Below are positions 24,571-32,724 of a stretch of DNA of 64,000 nucleotides, piece by piece. The DNA lies in contig CBDBCU010000003.1 in NCBI GenBank assembly GCA_965203435.1, positions 472,964 to 536,963 on the forward strand, read 5' to 3'. The stretch comes from CBDBCU01 sp965203435 (lineage in GTDB: Bacteria; Chloroflexota; Dehalococcoidia; Lucifugimonadales; UBA3495). The position numbers and the translations under genes were made by a program. The notes under the pieces are model-generated. The model saw nothing but the letters and a program-made list of their open reading frames with translations, was not told the DNA's origin and did not search any database. Numbering within the stretch: the stretch's first letter is position 1; every line of letters starts with the position of its first letter.

Positions 24571-24980
24571 TGCTGGATACCAGCGTACTCATTTCCAAGC
24601 TGATCTACGCCCCGGGCAGTACCTGGCTGGTTCAGGCTTGGCAGAACGGCTGGCTGATACCGCTGGCTACCGAGGAAACCATCGCCGAACTCAAAAGGGT
24701 TCTATACCGGGCCAAGTTTGGCTTGTCCCTGAGGTCGGCTGATGACCGCATCGCCGAATACTACCCCTGGTGCCAAATCTACCCGGAGGACGCCGCTATT
24801 CCGGTTCCCGAGTGTCGCGATCCGGACGACCGCAAGTTTCTGCAACTGGCCCGGCAAGCCCAAGCCGACGCCCTGGTAACGGAGGATCAAGACCTGCTGA
24901 CCCTGCAGGACGCTTTTCCCATACCCATCCTTACTTTAGACCGGCTGCAAGCCCAGCTGCCCGCCGCGCCCCGCGGATAG
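24552..24980 (+). CDS. PIN-domain toxin component
   Basis: A 142-residue PIN-domain protein of the 'putative toxin-antitoxin system toxin component' type. The first catalytic Asp is in VVLDTSVLISKL (about residue 8); the acidic patch ECRDPDDRKFLQLA and TEDQDLL complete the metal site. Presumed RNase. The ATG at 24552 follows GGAGGA inside the upstream gene, a better start than GTG 24540. It overlaps the 23989-24570 gene by 19 bp and is followed 19 bp later by a dehydrogenase gene. Confidence 0.82.
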   Translation: MLPLRVVLDTSVLISKLIYAPGSTWLVQAWQNGWLIPLATEETIAELKRVLYRAKFGLSLRSADDRIAEYYPWCQIYPEDAAIPVPECRDPDDRKFLQLARQAQADALVTEDQDLLTLQDAFPIPILTLDRLQAQLPAAPRG

Positions 24981-24999
24981 GCTTATCGAAAGGAACGCT

Positions 25000-25989
25000 A
25001 TGCCCGCCGCCAAACCCTTTGCCCTGCTGGTAATCCCGGACGATGAGCCGCCGGTCTTGGCCGGCACGCCCCTGGAATCCCGCGCCCGCGCCTTGGCCGA
25101 CCGGGTGGATTGGCACACGACCCGGCCCGATGGCCCGGCGGCTACCATTGCCCGCATCAAAGACGCCGACGCCGTTATCAACATCCGCTCGGCCATCCCC
25201 TTTCCCCGCCGCGTGTTGGCCGCCTGCCCCCGCCTCAAACTGCTGTCCGTTTGGGGTACCGGCGTTGACCATGTCGATTTGACCGCCGCCGGGGAATTGG
25301 GCATCACCGTGGCCAATACCCCCGGCTACGGCGCGCCCTATGTGTCCGAACACGCCCTAGCCCTGGCCCTGGCCGTATCCCGCAAAATTGTCCAGAACGA
25401 CCGGCGCATCCGGGAGGGCGGCTGGACGGAGGGCTTTATTGACGAACTGTACGGCAAAACCCTGGGCGTGGTGGGTACCGGGGCCATCGGGCAGCGGATG
25501 ATTCAGCTGGGCCGGGGCATCGGAATGAAAGTTATCGCCTGGACGGTGCATCCCAGTCCGCAGCGGGCCGCCGAATATGGCGTTGCTTTTGTCCCCTTGG
25601 AGCAACTGCTGCAACAGGCCGATGTGGTCTGCCTGCATCTGGCCCTGTCGCCGCTGACCGAGGGTTTCCTGGGCCGGGCGCAGTTGGCCCTGATGAAACC
25701 TAACGCCGTACTGGTCAATGTGGCCCGCGGGGCGGTGGTGGACGAATCCGCCCTGGTGGACGCCCTGCGGACGGGGCAAATCGCCGGGGCGGGACTGGAT
25801 GTTTTCACCGCCGAACCCCTGCCGCCGGGCCATCCCTTTACCCAACTGGACAATGTGGTATTGTCGCCGCACAACGGCAGCATGGCTTACAATGGCACGA
25901 TGCGCGGCTTGGCAATGGCGGTGGAAAACCTGGAAGCCTTTGCCGCCGGCCAGCCGGTCAATGTAGTGGCGGCGGGAAACCGGGTCTAG
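25000..25989 (+). CDS. D-isomer-specific 2-hydroxyacid dehydrogenase
   Basis: A 329-residue NAD(P)-dependent dehydrogenase. The Rossmann motif is VGTGAIGQRM (about residues 158-167). The catalytic triad is visible: Arg in NVARGAVVDE, Glu in GLDVFTAEPLP, and His in LSPHNGSM. The substrate loop VWGTGVDHVD is typical of phosphoglycerate dehydrogenase-like and hydroxypyruvate/glyoxylate reductase-like members; which of these cannot be told. There is no ACT regulatory domain, so it is not full-length SerA. Starts at ATG 25000 with GGAACG upstream. Confidence 0.88.
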   Translation: MPAAKPFALLVIPDDEPPVLAGTPLESRARALADRVDWHTTRPDGPAATIARIKDADAVINIRSAIPFPRRVLAACPRLKLLSVWGTGVDHVDLTAAGELGITVANTPGYGAPYVSEHALALALAVSRKIVQNDRRIREGGWTEGFIDELYGKTLGVVGTGAIGQRMIQLGRGIGMKVIAWTVHPSPQRAAEYGVAFVPLEQLLQQADVVCLHLALSPLTEGFLGRAQLALMKPNAVLVNVARGAVVDESALVDALRTGQIAGAGLDVFTAEPLPPGHPFTQLDNVVLSPHNGSMAYNGTMRGLAMAVENLEAFAAGQPVNVVAAGNRV

Positions 25990-26072
25990 CCGATGATTGC
26001 CTCGGGATTAAAGCCCTGGCCCGGCGGCCGCCGCGTTGGGCGGTATGGCCGCTGTCCATCCTGCTGCTGGCG

Positions 26073-27074
26073 GTGGCCGTCGTGGGGCTGATTGACCTGC
26101 TGCACCGGCAACTGGTTTTCTTTCCCGACCGGGCTGTTACCCGCACCCCGGCGGATCTTGGCTTGGACTTTGCGGAAGTCTATTTCAACACTGACGACGG
26201 CGTCCGCCTGCACGGCTGGTTTATCCCCGGCCCGGCCGCCGCCGCTCATCCCGCTCATCCCGAACCCGCCGCCACCTATTCCGCTCATCCTGAACTTGTT
26301 GAAGGACCGCCCGGCCATTCCGCTCGTCCTGAACCCGCCGCCCATTCCGCTCATCCTGAACTTGTTGAAGGACCGGCCGCCACCCCTTCCGCTCATCCCG
26401 AACCCGCCGCCGCCCATTCCGCTCATCCTGAACTTGTTGCCGGCCAACCTAACCTTACCATCCTCTGGTTTCATGGCAACGCCGGCAACTTGGGTTATCA
26501 AGTGGATGACCTGGCCGCCTTGCGGCAGTGGACGGCGGCCAACATCTTTATTTTCGACTATCGCGGCTATGGCAACAGCGCCGGCCGGCCCTCGGAACGC
26601 GGCTTTTACCGGGATGCCCGGGCCGCGTGGCGCTACCTGTTGACCCGGCCCGATATTGACCCGCAGCGCATTATCCTGTACGGCCGCTCCCTCGGCACCG
26701 CCGCCGCCGTAGAACTGGCGGCCAATCCGCCGGACGGCCCGCCGCCCTATGCTGTCATCCTCTATTCCCCCTTGACCAGCCTGGGGGATATGGCTAGGGC
26801 CGTCCATCCCTGGCTGCCCTTGCATTGGCTGGCCGGCGGGCAATTCAACTCCCTGGCCCGCATCGGCGGCGTGTCCCGTCCGATCCTGATTATCCACAGC
26901 GCCGCGGATGAAATCATCCCGGTCGAGCAGGGCTATCGGCTCTTTGCCGCCGCCCCGGAACCCAAGCAGTTCCTATCCCCGGACGCCGCCGGCCACAACG
27001 ATCCGCTGGACTTGTCCGATACCGCCCTAGGCCAGGGCTTAACCGCTTTCCTGAACAGCCTGCCCGGATATTAA
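26073..27074 (+). CDS. Alpha/beta hydrolase carrying in-frame repeat peptides
   Basis: A BEM46-like serine hydrolase with an N-terminal hydrophobic segment. The fold shows WFHGNAGN, FDYRGYGNS, the nucleophile elbow GRSLGT, an Asp in HSAADEIIP and a His in GHNDP. Between the first domain strand (DGVRLHGWFIPGP) and the core (LTILWFHGN) lie about 70 residues translated from genomic repeats, with SAHPELVEGP-like units; they keep the frame. The 5' end is unclear: GTG 26073 is the first good in-frame start, but hydrophobic coding (PLSILLLAVAVVG) continues upstream to about 26013, so a non-standard start or a sequence error is possible. Substrate unknown. Confidence 0.75.
   Translation: MAVVGLIDLLHRQLVFFPDRAVTRTPADLGLDFAEVYFNTDDGVRLHGWFIPGPAAAAHPAHPEPAATYSAHPELVEGPPGHSARPEPAAHSAHPELVEGPAATPSAHPEPAAAHSAHPELVAGQPNLTILWFHGNAGNLGYQVDDLAALRQWTAANIFIFDYRGYGNSAGRPSERGFYRDARAAWRYLLTRPDIDPQRIILYGRSLGTAAAVELAANPPDGPPPYAVILYSPLTSLGDMARAVHPWLPLHWLAGGQFNSLARIGGVSRPILIIHSAADEIIPVEQGYRLFAAAPEPKQFLSPDAAGHNDPLDLSDTALGQGLTAFLNSLPGY
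26252..26446. repeat. CATCCTGAACTTGTTGAAGG repeats inside the hydrolase gene
   Basis: The CATCCTGAACTTGTTGAAGG unit, or a truncated form, occurs several times (near 26284, 26355 and 26430), mixed with CATCCCGAACCCGCC variants. They are translated in one frame as AHPELVEG and AHPEPAA peptides. The same unit is intergenic elsewhere (19060, 32333, 41449, 43314). Confidence 0.88.
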
Positions 27075-27200
27075 CACCCCTCCCCCACCCCCCAACTCTA
27101 CTGACAGTTGCCCCTTCCGCCCGGCCGGCCGGGTCTGAAATAATGGAAAAGAGCGGCGGAAAATCCGATTTTTTCAGCCCATTTTTGCCGTCAAAAGCTA

Positions 27201-27250
27201 TTGACTTATACCGGAGGGCAAGGATACAATCCTACTACTATAGATTGTAT
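27201..27250 (+). promoter_or_regulatory. nrdR promoter with overlapping palindromic operator
   Basis: TTGACT (27201-27206) and TACAAT (27225-27230), spacer 18 bp, form a near-consensus promoter. ATACAATC (27224-27231) and GATTGTAT (27243-27250), 11 bp apart, are perfect inverted repeats covering the -10 and start region, so a repressor could bind here. Autorepression by NrdR is plausible, but the pattern does not clearly match the two-box NrdR consensus. Confidence 0.65.
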
Positions 27251-27324
27251 CGCTGAGCGGCAGCAGTGCAAGATGTAGTATTTTTAAGAAAAGTATAAAA
27301 CTTTTTTTAGAAACAGGCCAAGAA

Positions 27325-27969
27325 ATGCGGTGTCCCTACTGCGCTTCCCGCGATTTCAAGGTTACTAACTCCCGGGATGTGGAAAACGGCATCCGCCGCC
27401 GCCGGGAGTGCCGGCAGTGTGCACGGCGCTTTACCACCTACGAGCGCATCCACGCCGCCGGGCCGGTAGTAACCAAACGGGATAACCGCCGCGAGGAGTT
27501 CGACCGGGAAAAGTTGACCGCCGGCATCCGCAAAGCCTGCGCCAAACGCCCGGTTCCCGCCCCGGCCATCGATCAGATGGTCGAGGAAATCGAAAGCGAA
27601 ATCCAGGGGCTGGGCCAGGGCGAAGTCGCCACCAGCGTCATCGGCGAAACGGTCATGGAACGGCTGAAAGCCCTGGATCGGGTGGCTTACATCCGCTACG
27701 CCAGCGTCTATCGGGACTTTCAGGACATCGAGAGCTTTGAACTGGCGGTCAAGGATTTGCGGGAGGGCGGCGGCACTCAGCTGACCCTGCCGCAACTGGA
27801 ACCCGGGCAAGCCCGGCAGCAACGGCGGCGCGGCGGCCGGCAGGAATCCGCCCATCCGCCGCCGGAAACGGAATCGGATACCGAACCCGACGCCGAATCC
27901 GACCCGGCAATCCCGGAGGATTCATCCCTGGCGAACCCGACCCCGGAAACCCCGGCAACGGAATTATAA
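27325..27969 (+). CDS. nrdR: Transcriptional repressor NrdR with extended tail
   Basis: A 214-residue NrdR. The zinc ribbon is C3-x2-C6 ... C31-x2-C34 (MRCPYCASRDFKVTNSRD ... RECRQCARRFTTYER), followed by an ATP-cone (residues about 49-139: VTKRDNRREEFDREKLTAGI). NrdR represses ribonucleotide reductase genes in response to ATP/dATP. The usual length is about 150-160; here an extra acidic Pro/Glu-rich tail (about residues 155-214) is present, of unknown role. The start ATG at 27325 fits the conserved MxCPxC beginning. nrdJ lies 1.6 kb downstream. Confidence 0.93.
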   Translation: MRCPYCASRDFKVTNSRDVENGIRRRRECRQCARRFTTYERIHAAGPVVTKRDNRREEFDREKLTAGIRKACAKRPVPAPAIDQMVEEIESEIQGLGQGEVATSVIGETVMERLKALDRVAYIRYASVYRDFQDIESFELAVKDLREGGGTQLTLPQLEPGQARQQRRRGGRQESAHPPPETESDTEPDAESDPAIPEDSSLANPTPETPATEL

Positions 27970-27982
27970 AAGGAGTTTTCCG

Positions 27983-28240
27983 ATGAACAGCAGCGCCCAA
28001 TACTCCGCCCTGACCCGGCTCCTGAGCCACAACACCCGGGTTCACGAACTCGACGACCTGCTGCGGCAGATGCCGACCCCGGTGATGGCCGGCGCGGCGG
28101 TCGGCGACGGGTTCGTCTTTGACCCGGCGGCCAACCCCATCGCCGACTTGCAGAACGACATCGACAAGGAGGTGCGGGCCAGCCTGGTGGCCTGCTGGTT
28201 CGCCATGCCCCGGGAACTGGAGGATCTCGAGGAAGTCTAG
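27983..28240 (+). CDS. Small unknown protein after nrdR
   Basis: An 85-residue acidic protein (ATG 27983, AAGGAG upstream), 13 bp after nrdR, so probably in the same transcript. It has two short helices (LTRLLSHNTRVHELDDLLRQM; LQNDIDKEVRASLVACW). No signal, membrane segment or known motif. Not recognised; possibly lineage-specific. Confidence 0.5.
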   Translation: MNSSAQYSALTRLLSHNTRVHELDDLLRQMPTPVMAGAAVGDGFVFDPAANPIADLQNDIDKEVRASLVACWFAMPRELEDLEEV

Positions 28241-28270
28241 CCGGCGGCCGCGGCGGCCGGGGAGGCAGCT

Positions 28271-28711
28271 ATGTTGCACATCAATCGCACTGCGGATTAT
28301 GTGGTCTTGTGGAAAAGCCACAAACGGGCGGAGTGGGCGGCAGTGGGGTTGGACCACCAGGCTGCGGAACTGCGGCAGCAGTTGACCGGCGGCGATCCGC
28401 GGAACTTTACCCCGGCGGCGCTATTGGCGTCGCCGCCGGAAACGGCTAGCGCTATTCCGGTAGCCGTAGCAGAGCGGCCGGCGGTAGAAATTGCCGCCGC
28501 CGCGCTGACGGATGACTTTGCCGACCGGGCGGCGGCCGAGGAAACCGCCGCCGCCCTGGAAATCCTGGAAGCGGAAAGCCGGCGGATGTGGCAACTCCAC
28601 GCCGAACTGGGGGCCGAATTGTCCCAAACCGCCGGTTTACTGACAGCGGCGCAGAGACAAGCCGCGGAAAAAGCGCTACAACAGTGGGCGGAAACCGGCG
28701 GTGATACCTGA
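28271..28711 (+). CDS. Unknown helical protein
   Basis: A 146-residue protein, ATG 28271 behind GGAGG. The N-terminal 45 residues (LHINRTADYVVLWKSHKRAEW) look folded; residues 50-85 are Ala/Pro-rich; 90-140 form a long helix, possibly a coiled coil (LEILEAESRRMWQLHAELGAELSQ). It lies 30 bp after the previous small gene. No known domain recognised. Confidence 0.5.
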   Translation: MLHINRTADYVVLWKSHKRAEWAAVGLDHQAAELRQQLTGGDPRNFTPAALLASPPETASAIPVAVAERPAVEIAAAALTDDFADRAAAEETAAALEILEAESRRMWQLHAELGAELSQTAGLLTAAQRQAAEKALQQWAETGGDT

Positions 28712-28835
28712 AACAGGCCGAGCCGCTTTCCCCCGCAGCGCCAACCGGCCCGGCGGCCGGAACTGAGGGGAATTGGTGGATTCGTCCAAATTCCCGCCCT
28801 AGCGTCAACATCAAAGGGAGCATTACAATAATCCT

Positions 28836-29267
28836 ATGACCAACCAAGTTAAGTACCTGGTAGAAATCCGCTGCCCGGCCCTGCCCCGCGAGCAGGAGTC
28901 GGCGATCGCCGCGGCCGTGGGCCGCAGCTTTCCGGCGCAAGATTGCCGCATTAACCCGGAGGGCTTGACCGTGGCTTTGACCGCGGCCCATCCCCTGGCT
29001 TATGGCGCGCTGAAAGACCTGGCCGACCTGCTGGAGCGGGAACTGGCCCAGCGCGGCGCGCCCTTGCAGTCCGGGGTCATCCGGCAAGTGGCCGCCGTCA
29101 ATCCCTGGCGGCTGGCGGTCAACGCCCTGGCGCAAATCCTGGGCCGGCCGTTGCCGTACCGGGCCGCGCCGGTGATGTATTTTCAGCGGGGCCTCGGCCT
29201 GGATCTGATGCTGAATGCCCGGCTGAATTCGCCGCCGCGGCTGGAACTGGCGGCGGATTCGCGGTAA
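28836..29267 (+). CDS. Unknown protein upstream of nrdJ
   Basis: A 143-residue protein, ATG 28836. It appears to be an alpha/beta domain: YLVEIRCPALPREQESAIAAAVG, LTVALTAAHPLAYGALKDLADLLERELAQRG. Its C-terminal 50 residues are Ala/Leu-rich. No motif recognised. Between it and nrdJ lies a dRS3-like repeat cluster, so it may end the nrdR transcript. Confidence 0.45.
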   Translation: MTNQVKYLVEIRCPALPREQESAIAAAVGRSFPAQDCRINPEGLTVALTAAHPLAYGALKDLADLLERELAQRGAPLQSGVIRQVAAVNPWRLAVNALAQILGRPLPYRAAPVMYFQRGLGLDLMLNARLNSPPRLELAADSR

Positions 29268-29293
29268 GCCCTTTCCCGGGCCGCCCGTCCGCT

Positions 29294-29484
29294 ACCGTCC
29301 TTCCCGCGTAAGCGGGAATCCGGAGGGTTGCGAACCGACGCCGCAACTTACCGGTCGGATTATGGTTTCCCGCGCCGCCCGCTACCGTCATTCCCGCGTA
29401 AGCGGGAATCCGGGGATATTCAGCGGTTAGCCGGCCGGTCTTTTCAGTACCGTTCGGGATTCCCGCTTACGCGGGAAGGACGGT
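29294..29484. repeat. dRS3-like repeats, two direct plus one inverted
   Basis: Direct copies at 29294-29321 and 29384-29411 and an inverted copy at 29457-29484, within the 288-bp gap before nrdJ. No gene seen in the gap. Confidence 0.88.
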
Positions 29485-29561
29485 AAGGTACTCCGAGCGG
29501 GATTGCGGCAAGGGATTCCAGCAGAGTTCTTATCATTTTTCAGCATTGCGAGGGTATGGAT

Positions 29562-32219
29562 ATGGCAACCATTAAAGAGAGGCCGGGTCAAGCCGCCGCC
29601 GTAGAGCCGCGCCGCCGGCTCCACGACGCCTTGACCGCCGCCGGCATCGGCCGCCAAATCAACAATCGTTCCACCGAGTTGACCGACAACTCCCAAGTGG
29701 TGCTGCGCCGCCGCTACCTGGCTAAAGACCGGGAGGGCAACATCCTCGAAGATCCGGACGGGATGTTTCGGCGGGTGGCCCGCAACCTGTCCCAGGCCGA
29801 CCTCAACTACGGCGCGACGGAGGAGGAGCGGCAGGCCACCGAGGAGGAGTTCTACGCTGTGATGCGGAGTCTGGAGTTTATGCCCAACTCCCCCACGCTG
29901 ATGAACGCCGGCCGGGAGTTGCAGCAGCTTTCCGCCTGCTTTGTGCTGCCGGTGGACGATTCCCTGGAATCCATCTTTGACCGGGTGCGGCAAACCGCCC
30001 TGATTCACAAGAGCGGCGGCGGCACCGGCTTTTCCTTTTCCCGCCTGCGCCCGGAGGGGGATGTGGTCGGCACCACCGGCGGCGTGGCCTCCGGCCCGGT
30101 CAGCTTTATCAACGCCTTTGACGCCGCCACCGATGTGGTCAAACAGGGCGGCACCCGCCGCGGGGCCAATATGGGCATCCTGGAGGTCAATCACCCGGAC
30201 ATCCTGCGCTTTATCCACGCCAAAGAGGACGGGGAACATCTGATTAACTTCAACATCTCCGTCGCCGTTACCGAGGATTTTATGCGGCGGGTCGCCCAGG
30301 GCCGGGATTATGACCTGGTAAATCCCCGCACCGGGGAAGTGGTTAGCCGCCTCAATGCCAAAGAGGTTTTTGACCGCCTGGTGACGATGGCTTGGCAAAC
30401 CGGGGATCCGGGCATCGTCTTTCTGGATCGGATTAACCGGGACAATCCCAATCCCCAGCTGGGCTGGATCGAGTCCACCAATCCCTGCGGCGAGCAGCCG
30501 CTGCTGCCCTTCGAGTCCTGCAATCTGGGCTCTCTGAATGTGGCCCGGATGGTGCGCTATACCGGGGCGGCGGTGGAAATGGACTGGCCGCGCCTGGCCC
30601 GGGCCGTCCGCACCGGCGTCCACCTGCTGGACAATGTCATTGATATGAACAACTATCCCATCCCGGAAATTGCGGAAATGAGCCGGAAAACCCGCCGCAT
30701 CGGAATGGGCATTATGGGCTTTTCCGACCTGCTGGCCCAAAGGGGCGTCCGCTACGATTCCGAGGAAGCCCTGGAATTGGGGGCGGAAGTGATGCGGCGG
30801 ATTCAAGAGGAAACCTACCAAGCCTCGGCGGAACTGGCGGAACGGCGCGGCGTTTTTCCCGCTTGGGAGGGCAGCATTTACAATCAGCCCGGCCAGGTAC
30901 GGCGGATGCGGAACTCGGCTCCGGTTACGATTGCCCCCACCGGCACCATCAGCATCATCGCCGGGGCCGCCAGCGGCATTGAGCCGCTCTTTGCCCTGTC
31001 CTATGTCCGCAATGTGATGGACAATACCCGGCTGGTCGAGGGCAATCCCTATTTCGAGGCGGTGGCCCGTTACGAGGGCTTTTATTCCGCCGAGCTGATG
31101 GAGCAGTTGGCGCAAAAGGGCAGCCTGGCCCTGATTGACCCGGCCCTGCCGGTGCCGGATTGGGTTAAGGAAGTGTTCCGCACTTCCCACGACATCACCC
31201 CGGAGTGGCACGTGCGGATGCAGGCCGCCTTTCAGCGCTACACCGACAACTCGGTGTCCAAGACCATCAACTTCCCGGCCGAAGCGACCATCGCCGATGT
31301 GGCCGCGGCCTATCGTCTGGCTTACGAAACGGACTGCAAGGGCATTACCGTTTATCGGGACGGCAGCAAAGCGGGGCAGGTGTTAAGCACCGGGGAAAGC
31401 GGCGGCGCGGCGGCGGAAACGGCGGAAGCGGCGGAAATGCCGGGCGATGACTATGGCGCGGAGGGCGATTATGGGGTCCTTCCCCCGCGGCGGACGCCCC
31501 GGGAACGGCCGCGGCAAATTCCCGGCCTGACCGAGCGGGTCCGCACCGGCCACGGCAATATGTATGTGACCGTCAACTTCAGCGACAGCGGCGAACCCTT
31601 CGAGGTGTTCAGCACTCTGGGCAAGGCCGGCGGCTGCGATTCGGCCCAATTGGAAGCCATTTCCCGGCTGGTGTCCCTGGCCCTGCGTTCCGGCATCAGC
31701 GCCCGGGATGTGGTGACGCAGCTGCGCGGCATTACCTGCTGCCCGGCCTGGGACAATGGCACCCTGGTGCGTTCCGGCCCGGATGCGGTGGCCCTGGCTC
31801 TGGAACGCCACGCCGGAGAAGCCGCCGAAACCCTGAATCCGCCGGAAGTGGAATCGGTGCAGATGCAGCTCGGCTACCCGCCGCCGCCGGGCAACGGTGG
31901 CTGGGGACATGGCGGCTTTGGCAACGGCGGCCGGGTAAGCGGCGGCGCGGACAACGGCGGCCGGGTAAGCGGCTTGGGCAATAGCGACTTGGGTAACGGC
32001 GGCCGGGTCAGCGGCGGCGTGGACAATGGCGGCCGGGCAAGCGGCGGCGTGGACAATGGCGGCTTGGTAAGCGGCGGCCCGCTGCCGGTCAACGGCTATC
32101 ATCCCCGGCCCTCCCGCCCGGCGACCCTGGCCCGCAAATGCCCCGACTGCAACGCGCCGGTTCTCTACCAGGAGGGCTGCCTGCTGTGCGTAGCCTGCGG
32201 CTGGAACAAGTGCGAGTAG
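29562..32219 (+). CDS. nrdJ: Adenosylcobalamin-dependent ribonucleotide reductase (class II)
   Basis: An 885-residue class II RNR that makes deoxyribonucleotides using adenosylcobalamin as radical source. Visible: the specificity and substrate region with LSACFVLPVDD (first redox Cys, about 127), GTGFSFSRLRPEGD, the catalytic NPCGEQPLLPFESCN (Asn-Cys-Glu, Cys about 309), and PTGTISIIAGAASGIEPLF. The C-terminus has a zinc-ribbon-like CPDC ... CVAC and KCE end. Before it, about residues 770-845 are Gly/Asn repeats (NGGRVSGG), unusual in NrdJ. I prefer ATG 29562 (AGGG 7 nt upstream) over ATG 29556. It depends on the cob genes, and nrdR is nearby. Confidence 0.95.
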   Translation: MATIKERPGQAAAVEPRRRLHDALTAAGIGRQINNRSTELTDNSQVVLRRRYLAKDREGNILEDPDGMFRRVARNLSQADLNYGATEEERQATEEEFYAVMRSLEFMPNSPTLMNAGRELQQLSACFVLPVDDSLESIFDRVRQTALIHKSGGGTGFSFSRLRPEGDVVGTTGGVASGPVSFINAFDAATDVVKQGGTRRGANMGILEVNHPDILRFIHAKEDGEHLINFNISVAVTEDFMRRVAQGRDYDLVNPRTGEVVSRLNAKEVFDRLVTMAWQTGDPGIVFLDRINRDNPNPQLGWIESTNPCGEQPLLPFESCNLGSLNVARMVRYTGAAVEMDWPRLARAVRTGVHLLDNVIDMNNYPIPEIAEMSRKTRRIGMGIMGFSDLLAQRGVRYDSEEALELGAEVMRRIQEETYQASAELAERRGVFPAWEGSIYNQPGQVRRMRNSAPVTIAPTGTISIIAGAASGIEPLFALSYVRNVMDNTRLVEGNPYFEAVARYEGFYSAELMEQLAQKGSLALIDPALPVPDWVKEVFRTSHDITPEWHVRMQAAFQRYTDNSVSKTINFPAEATIADVAAAYRLAYETDCKGITVYRDGSKAGQVLSTGESGGAAAETAEAAEMPGDDYGAEGDYGVLPPRRTPRERPRQIPGLTERVRTGHGNMYVTVNFSDSGEPFEVFSTLGKAGGCDSAQLEAISRLVSLALRSGISARDVVTQLRGITCCPAWDNGTLVRSGPDAVALALERHAGEAAETLNPPEVESVQMQLGYPPPPGNGGWGHGGFGNGGRVSGGADNGGRVSGLGNSDLGNGGRVSGGVDNGGRASGGVDNGGLVSGGPLPVNGYHPRPSRPATLARKCPDCNAPVLYQEGCLLCVACGWNKCE

Positions 32220-32263
32220 GGGCGGTAGCGGAGGGATGGCCGGGATACCGGGCATTCATTCCG

Positions 32264-32360
32264 CCCATCCTTAACCGGTTGCAGGATGGCCGCCGAGCCG
32301 CCTTTCCGCTCATCCTGAAATGGTTACAAACCCGCCCATCCTGAACTTGTTGAAGGATGA
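32264..32360. repeat. Degenerate CATCCTGAAC repeats
   Basis: Three copies in decreasing similarity (32264-32289 CATCCTTAACCGGTTGCAGG, 32310-32330, 32337-32360 with CATCCTGAACTTGTTGAAGG intact). They fill most of the gap between nrdJ and the YgiT gene. Confidence 0.8.
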
Positions 32361-32417
32361 ACTGCCGGCAAACCCAATCGGATAGGCGGGAAAATCACCG
32401 CGTCAGGAGGTCCCTTA

Positions 32418-32651
32418 ATGGCGTGTGACTTTTGCGGCGCGCGGGTGGCGGCCGCCACGGTGACTTATCCGCTGGAATTGGCCGGCCGGTGGGTTTTGAT
32501 CGAGGGCGTGCCGGCCCGGATTTGCCCTCAGTGCGGCGAGCAGCTGTTTGCCCCGGATACCGTGGCCCGGTTGCAGCAAATCGCCCAAGGCGGTCAGAAA
32601 CCGCAGCGCATCCAGGAAACCCCGGTATTCGACTTTGCCGGCCCGGAGTAG
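32418..32651 (+). CDS. YgiT-type zinc finger protein, orphan
   Basis: A 77-residue protein with the YgiT-type zinc finger: CDFCGA at the N-terminus and CPQCGEQLF at about residue 37, then PDTVARLQQI. YgiT/MqsA-type proteins are antitoxin N-terminal domains, commonly beside a DUF4258 or MqsR-type toxin. No toxin gene adjoins it here: upstream lies nrdJ plus repeats, downstream a terminator and an IS element. ATG 32418 with GGAGGT upstream. Confidence 0.8.
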   Translation: MACDFCGARVAAATVTYPLELAGRWVLIEGVPARICPQCGEQLFAPDTVARLQQIAQGGQKPQRIQETPVFDFAGPE

Positions 32652-32677
32652 GTGCGGCAAAGTAAAGGGTTAATCCG

Positions 32678-32710
32678 GCCGCCCCCGGCACAAAGCCGGG
32701 GGCGGCTTGG
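32678..32710 (+). terminator. Intrinsic terminator after YgiT gene
   Basis: GCCGCCCCCGGC (32678-32689) pairs perfectly with GCCGGGGGCGGC (32695-32706), followed by TTGG. It closes the YgiT unit. Confidence 0.85.
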
Positions 32711-32724
32711 TTTTGCGGTCTATA

